A stretch of DNA of 64,000 nucleotides from Sphingomonas sp. Leaf9 (GTDB lineage Bacteria; Pseudomonadota; Alphaproteobacteria; Sphingomonadales; Sphingomonadaceae). Location: NCBI RefSeq assembly GCF_001421355.1, contig NZ_LMKC01000001.1:434001-498000 (forward strand), in the 5' to 3' direction. The position numbers and the translations under genes were made by a program. Under the pieces are notes generated by a model. The model had not been told where the DNA came from and searched no databases. It saw only the letters and a program-made list of their open reading frames with translations. This document shows, piece by piece, positions 1 through 10,268 of the stretch; positions within the stretch are counted from its first letter, which is position 1, and each line of letters begins with the position of its first letter.

Positions 1-1181
1 CCCGTTTCGTCCCCCTGCGCGACGCCGCACGCCTGCCGCAACGCCAGCGACACCATCGTGCTGCCCGCGACGAACGGCCGCGCCAGCGCCTGCTTCAGCG
101 CCTCCTCCAGCCCGTCGTCATTGCCATGCGGCAACAGCACCGCGAATTCGGTCCCGCCCAGCCGCGCCAGCGCCGCGCGGGCGACGCCGGCGTCGCGCAC
201 CGCCTGTTCGATCCGCCGTTCGACCGCACGCAACAGGGCATCGCCGACCACCCGCCCCTGTTGCCGGTTCACCGGATCGATCCCGGCCACCGCCAGCACG
301 CGGATACCGGGACGCTCGCCGCCCTCGATCCGGCGATCGAGCCAGCGCTCCGCCCCGGCATGGTCGCGCACCGACCCCAGCGCCTCGCGCACCACCGCGC
401 CGATATCGCCGACGCGCGCCAGCGGTTCGATCAACGCATGAAGCCGCCCGCTATGCCGATCGCGCGCGACATGCTGCACGACCCGCCCAAGGCCCGGCAG
501 GTCATGGGCAAAGGCGGTGGCGGGCAGGTTATCGGTCAGCCGCCGGAGGCCCGCCAGCGCGATGCGACGCCCGTCCGGCCCCAGTGCCCGCAACAGCGCG
601 CGCGGATCGCTGGTTTCGGCAAAGCCGGTCGCCTCCGCCAGCGCGGGCGTCAGTTGCAGCGTGCCGCGTTCCGCATCGTGCCGCCAGCCGAGCGGCGCCC
701 CCGCCCCGGCCGCCGGATCGTGCCAGCCGCCGCCCATGCGCACGACATGGCGCTCGGCCGATCGCACCGCCTGCAACAGCACTTCGCCGCCGATCGGGCT
801 GACCAGGATATGGGTCGCGCCGGCATCGTGCAGCGCGCCCAGCCGGTCGACATCGCCGCGCGACACCAGCACCAGCAGCGCATCGCCATGGCCGGCGATG
901 CGCGACAATTCGGCGGTGGCGGCAATCCCCTCGTCGATCGCGCCGCGTGCATCGACGATCGCGATGGCCGTCCCGCTGGCGGCGACGCGCTGGCGCAGGC
1001 CATCGGCACGGCGGGCGGCAACGACGCGCCAGCCGGCCCGCGACAGGATGGCGGCGAGTTCGTCCCGCTGCCGAAACGACAGTACGAACAGCGCGCGCTG
1101 CTGCGCCGCCTCATGCCCCGACCATGCGGTCAATTCCCACCCATCGGCGCGGACTGTATGAAACCCTGCGCGCGGCGGCAA
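1..1181 (-). CDS. Degenerate GGDEF-domain protein, partial (C-terminus off the left edge)
   Basis: The reading frame is open to the window edge, so only the N-terminal part is visible. The first ~120 residues resemble a receiver-like fold (alternating hydrophobic strands, an IVDARGAID segment), followed by a PAS-sized middle and then a GGDEF domain. The active-site loop reads ARLGGTEFAVLLP, with Thr where GGDEF/GGEEF has an acidic residue, and the usual metal-binding D-x-D at the domain start is replaced by Ala residues (LAVAGIDPVN). Diguanylate cyclase activity is therefore unlikely. An EAL domain may follow beyond the edge, but this is not visible. The start is uncertain: TTG at 1181 or GTG at 1262. 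It is divergent from moaA. Confidence 0.75.
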   Translation of the reverse strand, partial: MPPRAGFHTVRADGWELTAWSGHEAAQQRALFVLSFRQRDELAAILSRAGWRVVAARRADGLRQRVAASGTAIAIVDARGAIDEGIAATAELSRIAGHGDALLVLVSRGDVDRLGALHDAGATHILVSPIGGEVLLQAVRSAERHVVRMGGGWHDPAAGAGAPLGWRHDAERGTLQLTPALAEATGFAETSDPRALLRALGPDGRRIALAGLRRLTDNLPATAFAHDLPGLGRVVQHVARDRHSGRLHALIEPLARVGDIGAVVREALGSVRDHAGAERWLDRRIEGGERPGIRVLAVAGIDPVNRQQGRVVGDALLRAVERRIEQAVRDAGVARAALARLGGTEFAVLLPHGNDDGLEEALKQALARPFVAGSTMVSLALRQACGVAQGDET

Positions 1182-1275
1182 TGGACCGTCCGTATGGTTC
1201 GGTCTTACAACATGACCGGCTGATCGCCCCGCCCCCCGCTCGGGACAGGGCAGGTTCGGCACGAAAAGCGCGCAG

Positions 1276-1298
1276 CCCCGGTCATTGCCATTCCGGGG
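1276..1298. other. Short hairpin between divergent genes
   Basis: CCCCGG and CCGGGG arms flank an 11-base loop in the gap between the GGDEF gene and moaA. No T-run follows, so it is not a typical terminator. Its role is unknown and it could be chance in GC-rich DNA. Confidence 0.3.
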
Positions 1299-1321
1299 TC
1301 GGCACCCTAGCTTTGCCGGTA

Positions 1322-2320
1322 ATGTCCTGCGCCCCTTCCCTCATCGACGCGCATGGCCGTACCATCCGCTATCTGCGCATATCGGTCACCGATCGATGCG
1401 ACCTGCGCTGCCGCTATTGCATGGCGGAGGCGATGACCTTCCTGCCGCGCGCCAAGCTGCTGAGCCTCGAGGAGATCGCGCTGATCGCCGAACGGTTCGT
1501 GGCGCGCGGGATCGACAAGATCCGCCTGTCGGGCGGTGAGCCGCTGGTGCGACGCGGCGTGACCGAACTGACCCAGCGGCTGGGCCGGATGGTTGGGAAC
1601 GGCCTGTCCGAACTGACCATGACGACCAACGCCACCCGGCTGCGCGAACATGCGCCGGCGCTGGCCGCTGCCGGCATCCGCCGGATCAATGTCAGCCTCG
1701 ACAGCCTCGAGCCCGACGTCTTTAGCTATGTCACGCGCCATGGCGACGTCGCGCAGGTGCTGGACGGCATCGCCGCCGCGCGTGACGCGGGCTTGGCGGT
1801 CAAGATCAACATGGTGGTCCTTAAAGGCCTGAACGAGGAGCATGTCGGCGACATGCTCGACTGGTGCGGGCGCGAGGGGCATGACCTGTCGCTGATCGAA
1901 ACCATGCCGCTGGGCGCGATCGACGAGGATCGCACCGACCGCTTCGTGCCGCTGACCCGCGTGTTCGACACCCTGTCCGACCGCTTCACCCTGACGCGCG
2001 ACAACCACCAGACCGGCGGGCCGGCACGATACTGGCGGGTCGGCGAACATGGCAACCGGCTGGGCCTCATCTCGCCGCTGACCGCCAATTTCTGTGCCGG
2101 GTGCAACCGGGTGCGGCTGACGACCGAGGGCAAGCTGTACCTCTGTCTCGGCCATGACGATCATGTCGACCTGAAGGATGCATTGCGCGAGGGCGGGATC
2201 GCGGCGGTCGATGCCGTGCTGGACGCCGCCCTGCCGCGCAAGCCCGCCGCGCATGATTTCCGTATCGAAACCGGGGCGGCGCCCGCCGTTGCCCGCCATA
2301 TGAGTGTGACCGGCGGATGA
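1322..2320 (+). CDS. moaA: GTP 3',8-cyclase MoaA (molybdenum cofactor biosynthesis)
   Basis: A radical SAM enzyme that converts GTP to 3',8-cyclo-GTP, the first step of molybdopterin synthesis; the product is used by MoaC. The protein is 332 residues, normal for the family. The SAM-binding 4Fe-4S cysteines are C26, C30 and C33 (CDLRCRYC). The second, GTP-binding cluster is C258, C261 and C275 (CAGCNRVR...LYLC). The protein ends in the conserved Gly-Gly tail (SVTGG). The ATG at 1322 was chosen because SLIDAHGRTIRYLRIS is the usual family N-terminus; a longer upstream extension has no homology-like character. The last four bases overlap nadK (ATGA), implying translational coupling. No other moa or moe genes are in the window. 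Confidence 0.95.
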   Translation: MSCAPSLIDAHGRTIRYLRISVTDRCDLRCRYCMAEAMTFLPRAKLLSLEEIALIAERFVARGIDKIRLSGGEPLVRRGVTELTQRLGRMVGNGLSELTMTTNATRLREHAPALAAAGIRRINVSLDSLEPDVFSYVTRHGDVAQVLDGIAAARDAGLAVKINMVVLKGLNEEHVGDMLDWCGREGHDLSLIETMPLGAIDEDRTDRFVPLTRVFDTLSDRFTLTRDNHQTGGPARYWRVGEHGNRLGLISPLTANFCAGCNRVRLTTEGKLYLCLGHDDHVDLKDALREGGIAAVDAVLDAALPRKPAAHDFRIETGAAPAVARHMSVTGG

Positions 2321-3087
2321 CCACGCGCCTTGCCCTGCTGGCCTCCCCCACCGCACAGGCGCGCGCGGCGGAGGAAACGCTGCGCGCCCGCTACGACTGG
2401 GTGGGGGTCGAGGATGCCGACCTGATCGTCGCGCTGGGTGGCGACGGGTTCCTGTTGCAGGTGCTGCACATGCTGCTGGAGCGGCGGCGGACGGTGCCGG
2501 TGTTCGGCATGAACCTGGGCACGGTCGGGTTCCTGATGAACGAATGGCGCATGGATGAGCTGGACCGGCGGCTGGGCCGGGCCAAGCCGTTCCGCGTATC
2601 GCCGCTGACCATGACCGCGACGACGATGGACGGCGAACAGCGCGTGTTGCCCGCGATCAACGAAGTCTCGCTGCTGCGCGAAACGCGCCAGACCGCGAAG
2701 CTGGAGGTATCGCTCAACGACCGGGTGGTGATGCCCGAACTGGTCTGCGACGGCATCCTGGCCGCCACCCCCGCCGGATCGACCGCCTATAACCTGTCGG
2801 CCAACGGCCCGATCCTGCCGATGGGGTCGGGGATGCTGGCGCTGACCCCGATCAGCCCGTTCCGCCCGCGGCGCTGGCGCGGTGCCATCCTGCCCGACAA
2901 GGCGCGCATTACGCTGCGCGTACTGGAGCCGGAGAAGCGCCCCGTCTCGGCCGTCGCCGACCAGCGCGAAGTGCGCGACGTGGCGCAGGTGGACATCGCG
3001 GCGGATCGGGTGCGCGACCTGACGCTGTTGTTCGACCCCGAACACGCGCTCGACGACCGCATCACGATGGAGCAGTTTGCCGGCTGA
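2317..3087 (+). CDS. nadK: NAD kinase
   Basis: ATP-dependent phosphorylation of NAD to NADP in the cytoplasm. The protein is 256 residues, the short alphaproteobacterial type. The GGDG nucleotide-binding motif is at residues 41-44 (IVALGGDGFLLQ), the conserved Asn-Glu pair at 115-116 (AINEVSLLRE), and the glycine-rich DGILAATPAGSTAYNLSANGP segment at about 145-165. It starts inside the moaA stop (ATGA overlap), so the two are co-transcribed. This moaA-nadK pairing looks like chance operon membership rather than a shared pathway. Confidence 0.95.
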   Translation: MTTRLALLASPTAQARAAEETLRARYDWVGVEDADLIVALGGDGFLLQVLHMLLERRRTVPVFGMNLGTVGFLMNEWRMDELDRRLGRAKPFRVSPLTMTATTMDGEQRVLPAINEVSLLRETRQTAKLEVSLNDRVVMPELVCDGILAATPAGSTAYNLSANGPILPMGSGMLALTPISPFRPRRWRGAILPDKARITLRVLEPEKRPVSAVADQREVRDVAQVDIAADRVRDLTLLFDPEHALDDRITMEQFAG

Positions 3088-3155
3088 GGCGAGAAAGTGA
3101 AAATAACCGCTTGCAAAGCCCGAATCCGCTGGTAGAGACGCGGCCTCGCAGTTGT

Positions 3156-3230
3156 TCCCTGATAGCTCAGCGGTAGAGCTCTCGACTGTTAATCGAGCGG
3201 CCGTAGGTTCGAATCCTACTCAGGGAGCCA
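3156..3230 (+). tRNA. tRNA-Asn (anticodon GTT)
   Basis: A complete cloverleaf: acceptor arms TCCCTGA and TCAGGGA, D-loop AGCTCAGCGGTAGAGCT, anticodon stem CTCGA/TCGAG around CTGTTAA with GTT at 3188-3190, and T-arm GTAGGTTCGAATCCTAC. Discriminator G is followed by a genome-encoded CCA at 3228-3230. It stands alone between nadK and the lipoprotein gene. Confidence 0.96.
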
Positions 3231-3459
3231 GCGACACCCCGGCACGACCGGGCGGACAAGGCGGGGCTGATGCTCCGCCTTTGGTCGTTTTGGGCTATGG
3301 CATTGGTGCATCTTGGTAAGGCCGCGTTCAGCAACGGCTAATCTGATGTACGGCACGGTCCATCGGCTCAAGTCCACGGACCCGAACCCCCGGCGGATCG
3401 TTTCATTCGCAATGGAACGACGCCATGGGTCGGTAGCCATGGCGGCATTGGAGAAACTG

Positions 3460-4074
3460 ATGTTGCTGAACCCTACCCCGCGTGCCCGCCTGCGGGCGAT
3501 CGGCACCACCCTTGTCGGGGCGCTGGCGCTGGCCGCCTGCGCGACGCCGACCCCGTATCAGCCCGCTTCGGGCTCGGGATTCTATCGCAACGGCTATAGC
3601 GACCAGCAGATCGAGCCGAACCGCTATCAGGTCAGCTTTTCGGGCAACAGCCTGACGTCGCGTGAAACGGTCGAGCGCTATCTGCTCTATCGCGCGGCGC
3701 AGCTGACGCTGGAGCGTGGCTATGACTATTTCATCATGGCCGATCGCGACACCAACCTGCGCAGCCGCACCTATTCGACGCCAGGCGTCGGTGGCGGCTT
3801 CGGGGGATGGGGCGGCGGCTTCGGCTTTGGCGGCTGGGGCCCGGCATGGCGCTATCGCAGCCCGGCGTTCGGCTGGCGCGCCTGGGACCCGTTCTGGGGC
3901 GATCCGTTCTTCGACCGCTCGGTCGATATCCGCACTGTCGACAAATATGAGGCGATGGCGGAAATCGTGCTGGGTCGCGGTCCCAAGCCCGGCAACAACG
4001 TTCGGGCGTTCGATGCCCGTGCGGTGCTGCAGAGCCTCGGGCCGAGCGTGATGGAGCCCGAACCGCGCCGGTAA
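3460..4074 (+). CDS. CC0125/CC1285-type lipoprotein
   Basis: A 204-residue exported lipoprotein. Residues 1-26 form a lipoprotein signal sequence (arginine-rich start, hydrophobic core) ending in a lipobox ALAAC with Cys27 as the lipidated residue. The mature part has a YSDQQIEPNRYQVSFSGNSLTSRETVERYLLYRAA segment that I recognise from the alphaproteobacterial CC0125/CC1285 lipoprotein family, then a Gly/Trp/Phe-rich stretch and a charged C-terminus. Biochemical function is unknown. The ATG at 3460 is preceded by GGAGAAA at a good distance; upstream in-frame starts lack a ribosome-binding site. A strong terminator follows. Confidence 0.85.
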   Translation: MLLNPTPRARLRAIGTTLVGALALAACATPTPYQPASGSGFYRNGYSDQQIEPNRYQVSFSGNSLTSRETVERYLLYRAAQLTLERGYDYFIMADRDTNLRSRTYSTPGVGGGFGGWGGGFGFGGWGPAWRYRSPAFGWRAWDPFWGDPFFDRSVDIRTVDKYEAMAEIVLGRGPKPGNNVRAFDARAVLQSLGPSVMEPEPRR

Positions 4075-4098
4075 GTGGCGTCTGGGTCTGAATTGCGG

Positions 4099-4136
4099 AA
4101 AGGCCGCCGTTCCCGTGGGGGAGCGGCGGCCTTTTT
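4099..4136 (+). terminator. Rho-independent terminator after the lipoprotein gene
   Basis: Inverted arms AAAGGCCGCCG and CGGCGGCCTTT, extended inward by TCCC/GGGGA, are followed directly by TTTTT. It sits 25 bases after the stop of the plus-strand lipoprotein gene. Confidence 0.85.
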
Positions 4137-4228
4137 GCTGGGCGGGCCTGTCCGTGGAGGTTGGACGTATTGCATTGGCGGAGTGCGTTGGGGACGCTCG
4201 CATATTGGCAGCGACACCAGCCAGTCTC

Positions 4229-4314
4229 GTCACCCCGGACTTGATCCGGGGTCCCGCTTCTTCATCGGCCGCGGAAGAAAAGGGAGCGGGACCCCGGGTC
4301 AAGCCCGGGGTGAC
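4229..4314. repeat. Dispersed palindromic repeat, family A (full copy)
   Basis: Two ~30-base arms (4229-4258 and 4285-4314) form a long imperfect inverted repeat with core CCCCGGACTTGATCCGGGG on the left and its near-complement CCCCGGGTCAAGCCCGGGG on the right. It lies in the convergent gap between the lipoprotein gene and secA. There is no open reading frame or target duplication typical of an insertion sequence, so I read it as a small non-coding repeat. A decayed half-copy lies at 36753-36782. Confidence 0.8.
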
Positions 4315-4368
4315 GGGGGGAGAGCGGTGGGTCGCCAACTGGCGATCGGGCCTTCGCCTCGCCAATAA

Positions 4369-4450
4369 GCGTATCCCCGCGCAGGCGGGGATCCAGAGCC
4401 GCAAGCGTCGTCGCCCGTGACCCTAGATCCCCGCCTGCGCAGGGGTACGC
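4369..4450. repeat. Dispersed palindromic repeat, family B
   Basis: Arms 4369-4393 and 4426-4450 (GCGTATCCCCGCGCAGGCGGGGATC against GATCCCCGCCTGCGCAGGGGTACGC, shown here only as a description) are near-perfect complements separated by 32 bases. Each arm is itself a small hairpin. The compact single-hairpin form of the same element is at 56305-56330. It lies just downstream of secA and may act as a transcript end. Confidence 0.8.
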
Positions 4451-4481
4451 TTTAGCCGTCAACTATGGGACGGCGGCAGCC

Positions 4482-7229
<2,748 letters not shown>

Positions 7230-7320
7230 GGGCGAATTTCCTTTGGGATCAGGCGTGCGCGCCGCGCCGAATGCCGGCGGCTGCGCAGAATGGGGATGGT
7301 CGAAAAGGCGCGGTTACGCG

Positions 7321-7635
7321 CTATTCGTGGGTGCGCAGCGTGCGTGCGCGCACCGCGAACCGGGGCGCGGGCGTCAGGAACAATGGCTGCGGATCGCGCG
7401 CGTAAGGCTGTACCGGCCGCGCGGCTGCGACCGACCCGCCCTCGACCACCGCGACCGCGATCTGTGCGGCGACGACCTGCGCCTGTGCGACCTGCCGCGC
7501 ATTCGCGACTCCCACGCCGGGCAGCAGGCCGGTCAGGCCCGTCAGCAGCGCAGAGAGGAACAGCAGCAAACGCAAGCGATACGTCCAGACGGTTTGGTTT
7601 CGCGACGGGTCGCCCGGCGCATAGTGGCGAGACAT
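7321..7635 (-). CDS. Hypothetical small membrane or exported protein
   Basis: A 104-residue protein with a basic N-terminus and a hydrophobic segment at about residues 21-44 (RLLLFLSALLTGLTGLLPGVGVANA), which could be a signal peptide or one membrane anchor. The rest is Ala/Val/Pro-rich (QVAQAQVVAAQIAVAVVEGG) with no recognised domain. I do not recognise the family. It sits between the TonB-like gene and secA on the same strand, 91 bases from secA. Codon and base use match the neighbours. It could be spurious, but the hydrophobic profile favours a real gene. Confidence 0.55.
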   Translation of the reverse strand: MSRHYAPGDPSRNQTVWTYRLRLLLFLSALLTGLTGLLPGVGVANARQVAQAQVVAAQIAVAVVEGGSVAAARPVQPYARDPQPLFLTPAPRFAVRARTLRTHE

Positions 7636-7671
7636 AGGGACGCGGCGGGCCGGCGTCCAGCGGCGGTTGAT

Positions 7672-8046
7672 CTACTTGACGGCAGATCGGCTTGGCAATC
7701 TCCAGCGCATTTCCCGTTGCCATACGCCAGCAGCGGCCTTTCCATCCGCGTCACGGGCCGGCTTGAAGCGCAATCGCGTCACCATCCCGCGACAGGTCGC
7801 CTCATCCAGTGTCAGGCCACCCGACTGGAGAATACGGCATCCTGCAACCCTGCCCCGCCGATCGACATCGATCGCAAACTTCACCACACCCTCTTCGCCG
7901 CGCCGAAGCGCCTCCGCAGGATAATCATCATCGGTCAACCATGTCGCGGGACCGACCCTTTCAGGCGGAGTCTGCGCAATCACCCCGCCACCCCAACAAA
8001 GCGTTGCAACCGCCGCGCCCATGCGTAGGAACCGTCGCATACTCAT
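7672..8046 (-). CDS. TonB C-terminal-domain (energy transducer-like) protein
   Basis: A 124-residue exported protein. Residues 1-24 form a signal peptide (MSMRRFLRMGAAVATLCWGGGVIA), then a TonB C-terminal domain: DDDYPAEALRRGEEGVVKFAIDVDRRGRVAGCRILQSGG matches the YPxxAxxxgxxGxvxvxfxVdxxGxv signature, followed by the ...LRFKPARDADGK strand. It has no proline-rich spacer and no obvious retained N-terminal anchor, so it is not a full TonB. Such proteins are common in sphingomonads and their role is unclear. ATG at 8046 follows a GGGGG stretch. It is divergent from argJ with 46 bases between. Confidence 0.8.
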   Translation of the reverse strand: MSMRRFLRMGAAVATLCWGGGVIAQTPPERVGPATWLTDDDYPAEALRRGEEGVVKFAIDVDRRGRVAGCRILQSGGLTLDEATCRGMVTRLRFKPARDADGKAAAGVWQREMRWRLPSRSAVK

Positions 8047-8092
8047 CCCCCTGCCCCGCTTACCGGCGCAGGCTAGACCGGACACAGCGCCC

Positions 8093-9319
8093 ATGTCGAC
8101 TGCCGTATCCCCGCTCGCCACGCCGTTCCCCGCGCTGCCGCCGATCGCGGGCGTGACGCTGCGCGTCGCGCGGGCGCGGTACAAGAATTGGGACCGGTGC
8201 GACCTGACCTTCGTGACGCTGGCCGAAGGCACGGCGGTCGCCGGCGTGCTGACCAACAGCAAATGCCCCTCGCCCGAGGTCGAATGGTGCCGCCGCGCGC
8301 TGGTGCTGGGCCGGGCGCGGGCGCTGGTGGTCAACGCGGGAAACTCCAATGCCTTTACCGGCGACCGGGGCCGCGCCGCTGTCGAGGCGATCGCCGCGCG
8401 CACCGCACAGGCGATGGAATGCCAGCCGTCCGACGTCTTCGTCGCCTCTACGGGCGTGATCGGCGTGCCGCTGCCGATCGACAAGGCCGAAGCCGGGCTG
8501 GACGCCGCCTTCGTCGCCGAACCCTGTGGCTGGGAAGCGGTCGCCGAGACGATCGGCACCACCGACACCTTTACCAAGGGCGCGTTCACGACGGCGAAGA
8601 TCGGCGACCGCACGGTCAAGCTGTCGGGCGTCATCAAGGGGTCGGGCATGATCGCGCCGGACATGGCGACGATGCTCGGCTTCATCTTCACCGATGCCGC
8701 GGTCGATCCGGTGTTCCTGCAAGACGCATTGGAAGCAGCCAACCGGCGGACCTTTTCGTGCATCACGGTCGATGGCGACACCTCGACCAGCGATACCGTA
8801 TTGGCCTTTGCGACCGGGGCGGCGGGCAACGATCCGATTGCGTCGTTCGACGATGACGGCGCGGATGCGTTCTCAGCGGCGCTGCACGAGCTGTGCCGCC
8901 AGCTCGCGCATCTGGTGGTTCGCGATGGCGAAGGTGCGACGAAGTTCATCGCGGTGACCGTCGAAGGCGCGGAGAGCAACGGCAGCGCCCACCGCATCGC
9001 GATGAGCATCGCCAATTCGCCACTGGTGAAGACTGCCATCGCCGGGGAGGACGCCAATTGGGGGCGGGTCGTCATGGCGGTCGGCAAGGCGGGCGAACCG
9101 GCCGAGCGCGACAAGCTGTCGATCCGCTTCGGCACGACGCAGGTGGCCGAGGGCGGGCTGGCGGTCGCCGGTTACGACGAAGCGCCGGTCGCTGCGCATC
9201 TGCAGGGTCAGGAGGTCGAGATCGGCGTGACCCTGCATCTGGGCGAAGGCCACGCCACCGTGTGGACCTGCGACCTGACGCATGGGTATATTTCGATCAA
9301 CGCCGATTATCGTAGCTGA
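8093..9319 (+). CDS. argJ: Bifunctional ornithine acetyltransferase / N-acetylglutamate synthase ArgJ
   Basis: It moves the acetyl group from N-acetylornithine to glutamate, running the cyclic arginine pathway. The protein is 408 residues. The self-cleavage site KGSGMIAPDMATMLGF is intact, with the catalytic Thr193 that becomes the N-terminus of the beta chain after cleavage at Ala192-Thr193. GNSNAFTGDRG and the C-terminal THGYISINADYRS signature are also present. The ATG at 8093 gives the usual short N-terminus (SPLATPFPALPPIAGVTL). No other arg genes are close by. Confidence 0.96.
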   Translation: MSTAVSPLATPFPALPPIAGVTLRVARARYKNWDRCDLTFVTLAEGTAVAGVLTNSKCPSPEVEWCRRALVLGRARALVVNAGNSNAFTGDRGRAAVEAIAARTAQAMECQPSDVFVASTGVIGVPLPIDKAEAGLDAAFVAEPCGWEAVAETIGTTDTFTKGAFTTAKIGDRTVKLSGVIKGSGMIAPDMATMLGFIFTDAAVDPVFLQDALEAANRRTFSCITVDGDTSTSDTVLAFATGAAGNDPIASFDDDGADAFSAALHELCRQLAHLVVRDGEGATKFIAVTVEGAESNGSAHRIAMSIANSPLVKTAIAGEDANWGRVVMAVGKAGEPAERDKLSIRFGTTQVAEGGLAVAGYDEAPVAAHLQGQEVEIGVTLHLGEGHATVWTCDLTHGYISINADYRS

Positions 9320-9424
9320 GCGCGCTGGGGCGGGTACTCGTCAACGCTGGATCAATAGCGGACAGGCTTTCAGCTTCTTCCCGGTCAGATCAGTGTAAAT
9401 GCCGGTTCCAAGCGAGCATCATGG

Positions 9425-9898
9425 TCAATGCTCGGTATCGAGCGGCGTGATCGAGAGCATCTCGTTGAGAACGATCAGCCCCGGCGATAAATTGAAGTGC
9501 CCGTATCCCAGCATAGGCTCACGCTTCATGTCGACAGCCTGCCGCCCAACAAACCTGACCTTGTAAAGCCGCCCATAATACAGCCCCTTGCTGCCAGCGG
9601 GTTTGGTGAAAGGCGTCAGCGCTTCGTACGTATTGAGCCACGGTAGGCGATTGGTGGGGTTAAGATCGGCGCGACTGTTCGCGCCCTCTGCAAAAGCCTG
9701 TCCTTCGAACTCGTCGATCCAGATGCCTTCGTAGACACGCGGCAGGTCGAGATCGACACAAATCCGGTCCCCGCGATATACGAGATACTTGCGGCTGCCT
9801 TCGCCCGCTTCGCGAGCGCATGGAGGTACCCGCACGAGCCGCCGTAATTTGGCGTCCGGCGACGCTGCCGCCTGTAACAGCAGCGCCGCCAGCAACAT
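9425..9898 (-). CDS. Hypothetical exported protein translationally coupled to trxA
   Basis: A 157-residue protein with a short hydrophobic N-terminus (MLLAALLLQAAASPDA) that looks like a signal peptide. The mature part is mixed and charged, with VRVPPCAREAGEGSRKYLVYRGDRICVDLDLPRVYEGIWIDEFEGQAF and a C-terminal GYGHFNLSPGLIVLNEMLSITPLD segment. Two cysteines (C27 and C47) could form a disulfide in the periplasm. I do not recognise a family. Its ATG overlaps the trxA stop (TGATG), so it is translated from the same message at the end of the long divL-trxA unit. Confidence 0.7.
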   Translation of the reverse strand: MLLAALLLQAAASPDAKLRRLVRVPPCAREAGEGSRKYLVYRGDRICVDLDLPRVYEGIWIDEFEGQAFAEGANSRADLNPTNRLPWLNTYEALTPFTKPAGSKGLYYGRLYKVRFVGRQAVDMKREPMLGYGHFNLSPGLIVLNEMLSITPLDTEH

Positions 9899-10221
9899 CA
9901 ACCCAGTTCGCCCTCGAGCCATGCCTTCAACTGGCTCTTGGGCCGTGCGCCAAGCAGGTCGGCGACCGGCTGGCCGTTCTTGAACAGCTTCAGCAGCGGG
10001 ATCGACTGCACGCCCATCGACCCGGCGGTATCGGGGTTGGCCATGATGTCGACCTTGGCGATCGTCACCTTGTCGCCCAGTTCGTCGGCGATTTCTTCCA
10101 GCGCCGGGGCGATCATCTTGCACGGGCCGCACCAGTCCGCCCAGAAATCGACCAGCACCGGCTTGTCGGATTGCAGGACGTCGGCGGAAAAGCTGGCGTC
10201 GGTAACGGTCTTGGTCGGCAT
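9898..10221 (-). CDS. trxA: Thioredoxin TrxA
   Basis: A cytoplasmic disulfide reductase of 107 residues. The WCGPC active site has C31 and C34 (DFWADWCGPCKM). The cis-proline is in QSIPLLKLF (P75); the residue after it is Leu where most thioredoxins have Thr, a mild difference. A GGAG ribosome-binding site precedes the ATG at 10221. It follows addA by 47 bases on the same strand, a conserved alphaproteobacterial neighbourhood. The small exported protein is coupled to its stop. Confidence 0.97.
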   Translation of the reverse strand: MPTKTVTDASFSADVLQSDKPVLVDFWADWCGPCKMIAPALEEIADELGDKVTIAKVDIMANPDTAGSMGVQSIPLLKLFKNGQPVADLLGARPKSQLKAWLEGELG

Positions 10222-10268
10222 GATAATCTCCTTGGTTCGGCAATATCTATGGTCTGGGGGTCGGCACC

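Noticed and set aside
3156..3230. tRNA-Asn as an integration site
   Set aside because: No integrase gene or duplicated tRNA 3' end is seen downstream; flanks are core genes.
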